DNA of 5,977 nucleotides from JALYNX01 sp040905925 (GTDB lineage: Bacteria > Actinomycetota > Acidimicrobiia > Spongiisociales > ZC4RG35), in contig JBBDQO010000071.1 in assembly GCA_040905925.1 (NCBI GenBank), positions 1-5,977 of the forward strand. The letters run 5' to 3'. Shown here in pieces: positions 1 through 5,888 of this stretch. The notes beneath the pieces are model-generated. The model did no database searches. It worked only from the letters and a program-made list of their open reading frames with translations, and was not told the DNA's origin. The first letter of the stretch is position 1; each line of letters starts with the position of its first letter. The translations under genes and the position numbers were made by a program.

Positions 1-2
1 AG

Positions 3-857
3 TTGTCCGATCGGAGGCTCGACCTACCGGCTCAGCCACCGCACATGCTCCCCCCGAACCTGTGGATGGCGAATGCACCCGGTTCAACCCTGTTCATGCC
101 TGTCGGTGATGCGAGCGAGCAGGTGCTGGGGTTTCTGGCCATGGCCCTCGCCAACGGCAACGTCATCATGGATGAGGAGGCGGGACGTCCCGCCGGTGAC
201 CTTTCCCCGTTCGTTCGGAGTGGGCTGCTCGATGAGAACAAGGTCTCACCTCTCTCGGTGCTGCAACAGATGGCTTACGAGGCCAACACCGCCGAACTCA
301 GTTTCATGGCCCACAACATCGTGCTGACCATGCAAGCGATTGGCCTCGGCGGGTTGTTCTTCAATGGGATCAACCGATGGAGTGTCCTGGGTGCGTTTGC
401 CGACGACGGCATCGCCGGACTCGGGTTTCGGTTCGTACACGACGAACGCTGGACGATGCCCAACCCGGTCGGCCTCGACGGCATATACGAGGCGCTGTGC
501 CCGCCCTACCAGCCCGATATGCGGACCGCTGCGCACGTGTTCGCCGAGCGCAAGTTCGGCCCGGGCGGCACATACGACCCCTCGACTCCGGGCCCGTGGA
601 AAGACGCTGCCATGATCAAGACCGGCGTCGAGCCTTACAGCGAAGAGTTCGTCGCTTGCTTGGGGGAGGTCGCCCAATACATCTACGAAAGGCATGGTCG
701 CTTTCCCTCGACCTACACCACGATGGTTCTCACCGGGTATGTGCAGGCCGTACACCTCGACACCGATTACTACGACACCCACTTCCAATCGGGCGCGTAC
801 CTGCCGACCCACAGCCAGCACTGGAAGCGATGGCACTCTGCCCACGACGCCAGCTGA
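3..857 (+). CDS. Conserved protein of unknown function, nitroreductase-like segment (5' end outside window)
   Basis: I do not recognise a named family. The frame is open to the left edge, so the TTG at position 3 is probably an internal codon and the true start lies upstream; the first in-window ATG would be residue 15. Numbering from the TTG, residues 103-117 (AHNIVLTMQAIGLGG) resemble the helix of nitroreductase-fold flavoproteins where 'QxxLLxAxxxGLG' is common. This is only a local resemblance. The C-terminus is rich in His and Asp: H251, D253, D255, H260, H270, H273 and H278, with the pattern HLDTDYYDTHF followed by GAYLPTHSQHWKRWH. This could be a ligand or metal site, but that is inference. 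There is no signal peptide or membrane helix in the visible part. It ends 34 bases before the alpha/beta hydrolase on the same strand, so the two may be co-transcribed. The gene call is secure; the function is unknown. Confidence 0.8.
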   Translation: MSDRRLDLPAQPPHMLPPNLWMANAPGSTLFMPVGDASEQVLGFLAMALANGNVIMDEEAGRPAGDLSPFVRSGLLDENKVSPLSVLQQMAYEANTAELSFMAHNIVLTMQAIGLGGLFFNGINRWSVLGAFADDGIAGLGFRFVHDERWTMPNPVGLDGIYEALCPPYQPDMRTAAHVFAERKFGPGGTYDPSTPGPWKDAAMIKTGVEPYSEEFVACLGEVAQYIYERHGRFPSTYTTMVLTGYVQAVHLDTDYYDTHFQSGAYLPTHSQHWKRWHSAHDAS

Positions 858-879
858 TCGGGGTCGAAACTCCACGGCA

Positions 880-892
880 TAGGCTGTCTCCA
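880..892 (+). promoter_or_regulatory. Candidate -10 box for leaderless hydrolase transcript
   Basis: TAGGCT at 880-885 fits the actinobacterial TANNNT -10 pattern. Its last base is followed by six bases and then the ATG at 892. That spacing would put transcription start on or next to the start codon. No Shine-Dalgarno sequence is visible before this ATG, which fits a leaderless mRNA. No convincing -35 box is seen 17 bases upstream. This rests on pattern and spacing only. Confidence 0.4.
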
Positions 893-1848
893 TGGATGGT
901 TGGGGTTCTCGTCGGGTTGCCGTGGAGTTCGAATCTGAGGGTGCGGCCCTTCGGGGGTTTCTGTTCAAGGCTGTGAAGGGCGAGCCGCCGTTCCCGGTGG
1001 TGGTGGTGACTCATGGCACCTCCGCCACCATCCCGATGGTTGCGGACCTGTATGCCCAAGTGTTTGCTGAGGCTGGAGTGTCGGCGCTCCTATATGACCA
1101 CCGAAATCTGGGGATCAGCGGAGGTGAGCCACGCCAGGAGATCAACCCTTGGATTCAGTCCCGTGATGAGACGCACCGGCAAAGGGAAAGTGGTACTTAT
1201 CGAGACGCCATCACGTTCGCCTCAACCATCGAAGACCATGATCCGACGCGGATCGGAGTCTGGGGTGACTCGTATTCGGCTGGGCAGGTGTTCTTGGTGG
1301 CTGCCTGCGACTCTTGGGTCAAGGTGGTCGTGGCTCAATGCCCGGTGTTCGGGGCCAACCCGCCGGGCGTGGACCCAACACGTGAAATGTTCGAAGCGAT
1401 CCGTGAGACCTTCGAATCCGGTGACGTTTCCGGCGGGCCAGGCGAAAAGACTGGTCCGATGCCGGTGGTGTCATCCGACCAGCTGGGCACACCTTCACTG
1501 CTGCAGCCGATCCAGGCGTTTCGCTGGTTCATCGACTACGGCGGCAAGCACGGAAGCGGGTGGCAGAACCACGCCACGAGGATCAACCCCTCCAACACCG
1601 CCCCCTTCAGGCCATACCTATGTGCTCCCTATGTGACCGTCCCCTCACTGATGATGGTCGCACCCGCCGACGAGATGGTGCACGCCAACCCTGCAGTCAG
1701 CCGACAAGCCTTCGACCTCCTCCCCGGTGAGAAGGCCTGGTACGACCTCGACGGTGGACACTTCGGACTCCTCTACCACCCCAGCGACCTATTCGACGAA
1801 GCAAGCACAGTCCAAGCCGCCTACCTCACCAAACACCTTCTCCACTAA
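892..1848 (+). CDS. Alpha/beta hydrolase (COG1073/YcjY-like)
   Basis: A 318-residue serine hydrolase of the alpha/beta fold, likely acting on an ester, thioester or similar acyl bond; the substrate is unknown. Seen in the sequence: the strand and oxyanion-loop motif VVVVTHGTS at 36-44 (HG at 41-42), the DHRNLGISGGEPRQEINPW region typical of this family, the nucleophile elbow GDSYSAG with Ser127, a candidate acid Asp260 in VAPADEM, and the catalytic His290 in DGGHFGLLYHPSD. The triad is complete and correctly ordered. A short stretch between 'NPWIQSRD' and 'YRDAITFAS' looks slightly longer than in family members I recall. The length is normal for cytoplasmic members and there is no signal peptide. 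The ATG at 892 is preferred because homology-like sequence starts within the first ten residues; it lacks a ribosome binding site. The fold and catalytic assignment are firm, the substrate is not. Confidence 0.93.
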   Translation: MDGWGSRRVAVEFESEGAALRGFLFKAVKGEPPFPVVVVTHGTSATIPMVADLYAQVFAEAGVSALLYDHRNLGISGGEPRQEINPWIQSRDETHRQRESGTYRDAITFASTIEDHDPTRIGVWGDSYSAGQVFLVAACDSWVKVVVAQCPVFGANPPGVDPTREMFEAIRETFESGDVSGGPGEKTGPMPVVSSDQLGTPSLLQPIQAFRWFIDYGGKHGSGWQNHATRINPSNTAPFRPYLCAPYVTVPSLMMVAPADEMVHANPAVSRQAFDLLPGEKAWYDLDGGHFGLLYHPSDLFDEASTVQAAYLTKHLLH

Positions 1849-1988
1849 TCCAAATCACGTACAGAGCGCCACATACTGCGCGGGCCATATGCCGAGGTGA
1901 TCTGTCGGATTGACGTGGTGGATGGGGCGAATGTCTCCCAACCGTCAGAAGGTCGACGAGTCCTGCACACCGAAACCACCCGCTCACG

Positions 1989-2023
1989 CAGGGGTTTCAG
2001 TAGCGCGCCCGGGGCGACTCGAA
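1989..2023 (-). repeat. tRNA-derived repeat A (degenerate T-arm/acceptor fragment)
   Basis: Positions 2003-2023 are identical over 21 bases to 5921-5941 (repeat C) and closely match 3022-3042 (repeat B). Read on the minus strand, this is the T-loop TTCGAGT, the 3' half of the T-stem CGCCC, the acceptor strand CGGGCGC and a G discriminator. The 5' side of the T-stem and everything upstream is not tRNA-like, so it is a 20-base remnant. A further shared block, CAGGGGTTT, lies at 1989-1997 and at 5906-5914, at nearly the same distance (14 versus 15 bases) from the GCGCGCC. The homology therefore runs past the tRNA 3' end. It is probably an attachment-site scar or a decayed copy of the same repeat. 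Confidence 0.7.
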
Positions 2024-2189
2024 TGCCAGGGACAGAGGCGAGCTGCTTGGCTACTCACACCCGGAGATCGCCGGGCCTTACCTGTGGCGTCTGGCCGCGG
2101 GCCGAGCTCGCACCCGGTTTCAACATCGGAGGCGGGCCGCGCAGCTCGAGCGTCGATGAGAACAGGCGGCTAGCCTGACGATGAAGAGC

Positions 2190-2213
2190 CCCCGGATATC
2201 GTCAACTTCGGGG
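2190..2213 (+). promoter_or_regulatory. Hairpin in the 5' region of the membrane protein gene
   Basis: CCCCGGA (2190-2196) can pair with TTCGGGG (2207-2213) over seven base pairs, one of them G-U, around a ten-base loop. It ends 11 bases before the AAAGGAGA ribosome binding site and has no following T-run. It could be an RNA structure in the leader or an upstream termination hairpin of the I-shaped kind. No known riboswitch class is recognised. Confidence 0.35.
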
Positions 2214-2238
2214 AGCCACAACCGAAAGGAGAAGCGGC

Positions 2239-2844
2239 ATGGACACGAGTGCCGCGACCACCGCCACAGCGCCGGCGCGGAACAAGAGGGCAGGCCTCGC
2301 GGTTCTGGTAGCAGGAATTGCGATCATCGTCGGTTCCTTGGGCAGTGCGGCCGTCGATTGGTTGTGGGTCGCGATGCTGGTCGGTTTCCTAGGAATGGTC
2401 TATGGAATGCCCGGCATCCACGACTACCAGGCACCAGCCGACGGCGCGTTTGGCAAGTGGGGAGCGTTGCTGGTCCGCTACGGCGGGGCTCTCATGGTCC
2501 TGCTTGGGATCGTCTTCCTCGCCTGGGAGGCTGTGGGTGACCCACCCGAGGAGTCGCCCGGTCTGGTGGATGCGGCGTGGATGCTCGGCTTTGCCGCCTT
2601 CGCTATTGGGGTGATCCTTTTCTCCATCGGGACCATCAAGGCAAAGACCCTGCCGCCAGCGTCGGGTGTCCTCATGCTCGTCGGGTTGGTAGCTGCGATC
2701 GCCATCGATATGGCCACTGGCGCCTTCTTCGAGGACGACTCGACCACCACCGAATGGGGCTTCTACATCGGCGTTCCCGTGTTCGCCCTTGGGTTGGCAT
2801 GGGCCGGATACACGGTGTGGAAAGGAAGCGACTCCCGAGCTTGA
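2239..2844 (+). CDS. Six-helix integral membrane protein, function unknown
   Basis: A 201-residue hydrophobic protein I cannot assign to a family. Membrane segments by inspection are at about 18-37, 40-57, 75-97, 110-133, 141-160 and 173-194. A Thr/Ala-rich, positively charged N-terminal tail (residues 1-17, with RNKR) suggests the N-terminus is cytoplasmic. The two longer loops are 58-74 (PGIHDYQAPADGAFGKW) and the acidic 100-109 (GDPPEESPGL); another acidic loop is EDDSTTTEW at 165-173. Helices are rich in Gly and Ala, as in small multi-pass proteins of high-GC actinobacteria. The ATG is well supported by AAAGGAGA at 2225-2232, seven bases upstream of the start. The gene stands alone between tRNA-derived repeats A and B, so its neighbours give no functional clue. 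Confidence 0.85.
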   Translation: MDTSAATTATAPARNKRAGLAVLVAGIAIIVGSLGSAAVDWLWVAMLVGFLGMVYGMPGIHDYQAPADGAFGKWGALLVRYGGALMVLLGIVFLAWEAVGDPPEESPGLVDAAWMLGFAAFAIGVILFSIGTIKAKTLPPASGVLMLVGLVAAIAIDMATGAFFEDDSTTTEWGFYIGVPVFALGLAWAGYTVWKGSDSRA

Positions 2845-3006
2845 TCAGAGTGGTCTGGATCCTGTGACAGCTCCAATGGCGCCAGCTCGGTACTGCAACG
2901 GGAGGCAGTCGAACGCTTGATCGCTCCCATCGAGGAGAGCCAGGCGGCAGACAGGGGCGCGCCCGCTCCCCTTCCTTCGACACGCGCCGGGATTCGCCTG
3001 CTAATG

Positions 3007-3076
3007 CAAGGGACTTCTCCAGCGCGCCCGGGAGGACTCGAACCCCCAACCTCCTGATCCGTAGATCTCCAGGCGG
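3007..3076 (-). repeat. tRNA-Arg(ACG)-like 3'-half repeat B, probable attachment-site scar
   Basis: On the minus strand, 3064 down to 3023 gives 42 bases that follow class I tRNA spacing exactly: loop CTACGGA (anticodon ACG, Arg), stem half TCAGG, variable AGGTT, T-stem GGGGG, T-loop TTCGAGT, T-stem CCTCC, acceptor CGGGCGC and discriminator G. No CCA follows (CTG instead). The 5' half of a tRNA is absent: the sequence before the anticodon loop is GCCTGGAGAT, which does not pair with TCAGG in the expected register. Positions 3022-3076 match 5921-5975 at 51 of 55 bases by hand alignment, including the non-tRNA bases. tRNA 3' halves starting in the anticodon loop are a classic signature of tyrosine-recombinase attachment sites, so an attR-like scar is the leading interpretation. 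Confidence 0.82.
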
Positions 3077-3282
3077 CGTCCATGGGCGTCCAGGCCGTCC
3101 ACACACGCGGGAACGACGGGCTCTCAAGTCCAGCGGCGTACATGCATGTCCACCGTCGTCCGCAGAGAATGGCTCCCAACTTGGCTCCCTGAACCTCGCC
3201 GGGCCTAGCAGAGGCCCGAGGGACAGGCAGGATCTTCTGTACGCTTGAAGGGCACCGAAGGGTTCGCTCTGTGGCCGATGAC

Positions 3283-3311
3283 TTGCTCGCTGATTTCCGA
3301 GTAGATAGCTT
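3283..3311 (+). promoter_or_regulatory. Candidate promoter for the VOC/GMC unit
   Basis: TTGCTC (3283-3288) and TAGCTT (3306-3311) are separated by 17 bases, the standard spacing for a housekeeping sigma factor. A second -10-like hexamer, TAGATT, lies at 3313-3318. The GTG start at 3348 follows 36 bases later with its own ribosome binding site, giving a short conventional leader. This rests on consensus only. Confidence 0.4.
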
Positions 3312-3347
3312 GTAGATTCCGGTACCACGGACACGAGGAGTCAGCCA

Positions 3348-3851
3348 GTGGGGATCGGAACGCTGCGTTGTCACGTCATCGATGTCGAGGATCTCGAGAC
3401 CGCGGAGGCGTTCTGGTCCGAGGTCACAGGCCTGCCAGTCATCGGCTCTGCGTGGACAGGACGCTTCTCCTACCTGGGACAACCCGACCCGTGGAAGCAC
3501 GAGGTCATCCTCCAGCTCGTGGACACACCCAAGGGTCCGGCGGCGAACCGCTCCCATGTGGATCTCTGGGTCAGAGACATCGACAAGGCGATCACACAGA
3601 TCGAAGGCATCGGCGGAAGTGTGAAGAAGGAGCCGAGCATCTACCCCAGGCCGGGATCCTTTGAGGGCGAGCCCCCGGTGATCGACTGGGCCGTGATGCA
3701 GGACCCGTTCGGCAACGAGTTCTGCCTGGTGAGCGTTCTCGATGCCGCCGAGATCGCCTCAGTGGTCGACGCAGCCGAAACCAGGACCGCAGGCGCCACG
3801 GATCAGTACTGGCGCCGCGCAGCCGGACGGACGGGCATGTCCGGGGAGTAG
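3348..3851 (+). CDS. VOC (glyoxalase/dioxygenase-fold) family protein
   Basis: A 167-residue protein with one vicinal-oxygen-chelate unit made of two beta-alpha-beta-beta-beta modules (about 5-58 and 68-128). VOC proteins bind a divalent metal and act as isomerases, epimerases, lyases, dioxygenases or drug-binding proteins. Candidate metal ligands sit at the expected places: His9 (RCHVIDV), Gln56 (VILQLVD), His70 (RSHVDLWV) and Glu124 (DPFGNEFCLV). The motif FWSEVTGLPV at 22-31 is also typical. Overall it resembles the small Glyoxalase_6-like proteins of actinobacteria. Residues 129-167 form a polar Ala-rich tail outside the domain. The GTG at 3348 is chosen because GAGGAG at 3335-3340 lies seven bases upstream and the first strand begins immediately. 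The GMC oxidoreductase starts 39 bases after the stop on the same strand. The specific reaction is unknown. Confidence 0.9.
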   Translation: MGIGTLRCHVIDVEDLETAEAFWSEVTGLPVIGSAWTGRFSYLGQPDPWKHEVILQLVDTPKGPAANRSHVDLWVRDIDKAITQIEGIGGSVKKEPSIYPRPGSFEGEPPVIDWAVMQDPFGNEFCLVSVLDAAEIASVVDAAETRTAGATDQYWRRAAGRTGMSGE

Positions 3852-3864
3852 CGAGTGCGGCCGC

Positions 3865-3887
3865 GGTCAGAGGCGTAGCGTCTGACC
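3865..3887. promoter_or_regulatory. Perfect inverted repeat over a -10-like box, candidate operator
   Basis: GGTCAGA (3865-3871) and TCTGACC (3881-3887) are perfect 7-base inverted arms around a nine-base spacer. TAGCGT at 3876-3881, a TANNNT -10 match, overlaps the spacer and the right arm and ends nine bases before the ATG at 3891. There is no Shine-Dalgarno sequence before this ATG. The arrangement fits a repressor site (TetR- or GntR-like dimer) covering an internal promoter for the GMC gene. An RNA hairpin just before the start codon is the alternative. Confidence 0.5.
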
Positions 3888-3890
3888 ACG

Positions 3891-5384
3891 ATGGCACAGA
3901 ACGAAGCGGTCGACGTCGTTGTCGTTGGTGCCGGGGCGGCGGGATGCGTCGTTGCCGCCCGACTCTCAGAGGCGAAGTCCCGATCGGTGCTGCTCCTCGA
4001 GGCCGGCCCCGATCTCAGGGCGAACACTCCTCCCGCCCTCCGCGATGGTTGGCGGATCACGCGTGAGTTCGACTGGGGCCTCGAGTCCGAGCCGGACGAG
4101 GCAGGCGTCGTCGAGCGCGTGAGGCGGTGCCGGCTCCTCGGAGGCACCTCATGGGTGACCAGGTTCGCCGTTCGAGCCGCTCCTGCCGATTTCGAGGAAT
4201 GGGTCGACCTGGGCAATCCCGGGTGGGGATTCGAGGATGTCCTGCCCTACTTCATGAGGCTCGAGGCCGATGTGGACTTCGGCGATCAACCCTGGCACGG
4301 CGACAAAGGGCCGATCCCGGTCGATCGCTATCGCCGCGTCCAGGCATCCGAGATGGGCGAGGCAGCTACCCGGGCGATTGAAGCCGTGGGGTTCCCCAGC
4401 ATCGACGACCACAATCGACCGGGAGCCGTTGGTCTGGGGCGGATGCCGATGAGCTCTCGGGAGGGCATGCGGGTGAGCGTGGCCGATGCCTATCTCCCGC
4501 TCATCGAGTCACCGACAAACCTGGTGATCCGGCCCGGGGCGCAGGTATCCCATGTCGTCTTCGAGGGAACTCGGGCCCGGGGTGTCCAACTCGTGAACGG
4601 GACGGTGATCGACGCCGACTGGGTCGTCATCTCGGCAGGAGCCTTCGGGAGCCCGCCGATCCTGATGCGTTGCGGGATCGGATCGGCCGAGTACCTGCGC
4701 TCGATCGACATCCCCGTACTGGTCGACCTCCCCGGCGTCGGTGCGAACCTCGGCGACCATCCCGGTGTCGACGTTAACTGCGGATATGGCGGCACGGCCC
4801 GAACGGCGCCCGTTCTCCACTCGATAGCGACCTTCCACAGCGAAACGGCGTCGGCGTCCGAACCACCCGACCTGATGCTGTGGGTGTCCGATCCAGTCCA
4901 GACGGAAGACGGGCCCGCGGCCTTCACGATCGACGTGGTCCTCCTCAAACCGAGGTCACGCGGATCGGTGCTCCTTCGGTCGGCCGATCCGATGGACCCG
5001 CCCCGGGTTCGCCTGCCCGGTGTGCACAAGCAGGCGGATGTGGACAGGCTGGCCGAGGGCTACCGGCTTGGACTGGAGGTGGCCAATCGGCCGGAGGTTC
5101 GACAGCTCTGCGAACCCCCGACGCTGAAGCTCCCGGATCCAGAGGATCTGCGCCGCATGATCCAGGAGGATGCTTATCCGATACCTCACTATGTCGGGAC
5201 CTGTTCGATGGGCCCAAGCGCGGATCGCGGGGCGGTGGTCGACGCATCGGGGCGGGTCCATGGCACGGACCGCCTCAGCGTCATCGACGCCTCGATCATG
5301 CCGAGCGTGCCTTCGGGGTTCACCCACCTCCCGACGATCATGATCGCCGAGCGCCTGTCGGAGCAGCTGCACTCGGTGATCTGA
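3891..5384 (+). CDS. GMC-family FAD-dependent alcohol oxidoreductase
   Basis: A 497-residue glucose-methanol-choline oxidoreductase, expected to oxidise an alcohol with FAD and pass electrons to oxygen or another acceptor. The Rossmann FAD motif VVVVGAGAAGCVVAARLSE is at 9-27, with the ribose-binding Glu37 in LLLEAGP. The first GMC signature region is LLGGTSWVTRFAVRAAP at 82-98, and the second, GAFGSPPILMRCGIG, is at 250-264. The C-terminal catalytic pair is His433 in HYVGTCSMGP and His479 in SGFTHLPTIMIAERLSEQL. The usual GG-S-S-x-x-N stretch reads GGTSWVT, so the common Asn is replaced. The His-His pair is the glucose-oxidase/aryl-alcohol-oxidase type rather than the His-Asn type of choline oxidase. 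The length is normal and there is no signal peptide. A mycofactocin-linked (MftG-like) role is possible, but no mycofactocin genes are in view. It is probably transcribed with the upstream VOC gene and also from its own promoter. Confidence 0.95.
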   Translation: MAQNEAVDVVVVGAGAAGCVVAARLSEAKSRSVLLLEAGPDLRANTPPALRDGWRITREFDWGLESEPDEAGVVERVRRCRLLGGTSWVTRFAVRAAPADFEEWVDLGNPGWGFEDVLPYFMRLEADVDFGDQPWHGDKGPIPVDRYRRVQASEMGEAATRAIEAVGFPSIDDHNRPGAVGLGRMPMSSREGMRVSVADAYLPLIESPTNLVIRPGAQVSHVVFEGTRARGVQLVNGTVIDADWVVISAGAFGSPPILMRCGIGSAEYLRSIDIPVLVDLPGVGANLGDHPGVDVNCGYGGTARTAPVLHSIATFHSETASASEPPDLMLWVSDPVQTEDGPAAFTIDVVLLKPRSRGSVLLRSADPMDPPRVRLPGVHKQADVDRLAEGYRLGLEVANRPEVRQLCEPPTLKLPDPEDLRRMIQEDAYPIPHYVGTCSMGPSADRGAVVDASGRVHGTDRLSVIDASIMPSVPSGFTHLPTIMIAERLSEQLHSVI

Positions 5385-5402
5385 GCAATCAGCTGGCTCA
5401 GA
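5380..5402. terminator. Candidate bidirectional terminator hairpin between convergent genes
   Basis: TCTGAGC (5380-5386) pairs perfectly with GCTCAGA (5396-5402) around a nine-base loop. The stem includes the stop codon of the GMC gene and lies 18 bases beyond the stop codon of the convergent small gene. There is no T-run on either side, so it would be an I-shaped terminator of the sort proposed in actinobacteria, or only an mRNA 3' structure. Confidence 0.4.
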
Positions 5403-5420
5403 CGTTGGCGGACGGCCCGG

Positions 5421-5864
5421 CTACCGCTGAGCCCCGGCGTCTCGCCAGCGACCCCAGGCCGCCACTGCGTTCTCGATGTTTTCGCGCCCGGCCTCCACGT
5501 CGTCGACGTCGGAGAAGCGCATCAGAGCCGCGGCCCGATTGACGGCTGCTCTCAGCTCTGCCTCGCTCACTTCGACATCGAGGTTGACCGCCCACACGTG
5601 CACACCGTCCCGGTCCGGGCAGACACACCGAGTCCGTCCGGTCCGGACGTGCACCCCGAGCCGCCTCCCAGCAACGCGGGCTGCTTCCCGCCACAGGTCG
5701 GCCTCGTCGGCCTCGTCGGAATGCTGACTGACGTCTCCGCGACGCCGCAAGGAGTCGAGGAGATGAGGGACAACGGCCTCGACGTGCCGGCGCCGTCTGA
5801 AGGCCGCCAGATCCTCAACGCCGCGAAATGTGATCGAAATGTGATCAGTCGTGCTCTCCGGCAT
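5421..5864 (-). CDS. Small conserved-looking protein of unknown function (147 aa)
   Basis: I do not recognise a family. The open frame extends upstream to 5948, but those 28 extra codons run into the tRNA-derived repeat. The ATG at 5864, giving MPESTTDHISITF, is the more likely start, with a weak GAAGG-type ribosome binding site about nine bases before it. The predicted order is a short strand (8-13), a helix (17-42), an acidic linker (44-56), a helix WREAARVAGRRLG (58-70), two strands VHVRTGRTRCVC and GVHVWAVNLDV (71-82, 87-97), a helix (100-115) and a C-terminal helix (118-142). Cys80 and Cys82 form a CVC pair. It is strongly charged, soluble, with no membrane segment. It is convergent with the GMC gene (36-base gap), so it is not part of that unit. 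It may be cargo of an element integrated at the adjacent tRNA fragment. Confidence 0.65.
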   Translation of the reverse strand: MPESTTDHISITFRGVEDLAAFRRRRHVEAVVPHLLDSLRRRGDVSQHSDEADEADLWREAARVAGRRLGVHVRTGRTRCVCPDRDGVHVWAVNLDVEVSEAELRAAVNRAAALMRFSDVDDVEAGRENIENAVAAWGRWRDAGAQR

Positions 5865-5888
5865 GTTCGCCGACCTTCGAAATCGGCA

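Larger units (their letters stand above)
1849..2238. other. Intergenic region, 390 bases, with tRNA-derived scar
   Basis: No believable gene is seen here. The open frames starting at 1897 and 1910 have no recognisable protein features, and both read straight through the tRNA-derived repeat at 1989-2023. The stretch holds repeat A, a hairpin at 2190-2213 and the ribosome binding site of the next gene at 2225-2232. The rest (1849-1988 and 2024-2189) shows no structure I can name. Confidence 0.6.
2845..3347. other. Intergenic region, 503 bases, with tRNA-Arg fragment
   Basis: No plausible gene is seen on the plus strand. Long minus-strand frames cross this region, but they run across the tRNA-derived repeat and into neighbouring genes, so I do not accept them as genes. 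The stretch contains repeat B (3007-3076) and a promoter candidate at 3283-3311. Just right of repeat B there is a small cluster of direct repeats: the 8-mer GGCGTCCA occurs at 3075-3082 and 3085-3092, followed by the related GGCCGTCC at 3093-3100. Positions 3101-3200 on the minus strand could hold decayed coding sequence. The segment 2862-3006 shows nothing I can name. Confidence 0.55.

Noticed and set aside
246..968. 240-residue open frame on the minus strand
   Set aside because: It lies opposite the 3-857 gene and the start of the hydrolase, has no recognisable domain and has the Arg/Pro/Val-rich look of an antisense frame in high-GC DNA.
1897..2178. Plus-strand open frames of 87-93 residues between the hydrolase and the membrane protein
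   Set aside because: Two overlapping frames of similar length, no convincing ribosome binding site or domain, and both pass through repeat A.
2843..2861. Hairpin at the stop codon of the membrane protein gene as a terminator
   Set aside because: Seven pairs with a bulge, moderate GC and no T-run; too weak to call.
2954..2973. GC-rich palindrome GGGCGCGCCC followed by CCCC as a fourth tRNA scar or terminator
   Set aside because: Only eight bases match the repeat core and the T-arm is absent. The possible stem is short and has no downstream context.
2763..3557. 264-residue minus-strand open frame across repeat B
   Set aside because: It overlaps two plus-strand genes with clear features and reads through the tRNA-derived repeat. 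Only its central part near 3077-3205 is kept, as a possible decayed integrase tail.
4880..5542. 220-residue plus-strand open frame
   Set aside because: It is an out-of-frame shadow of the GMC oxidoreductase, with Arg/Gly/Pro-rich low-complexity content.
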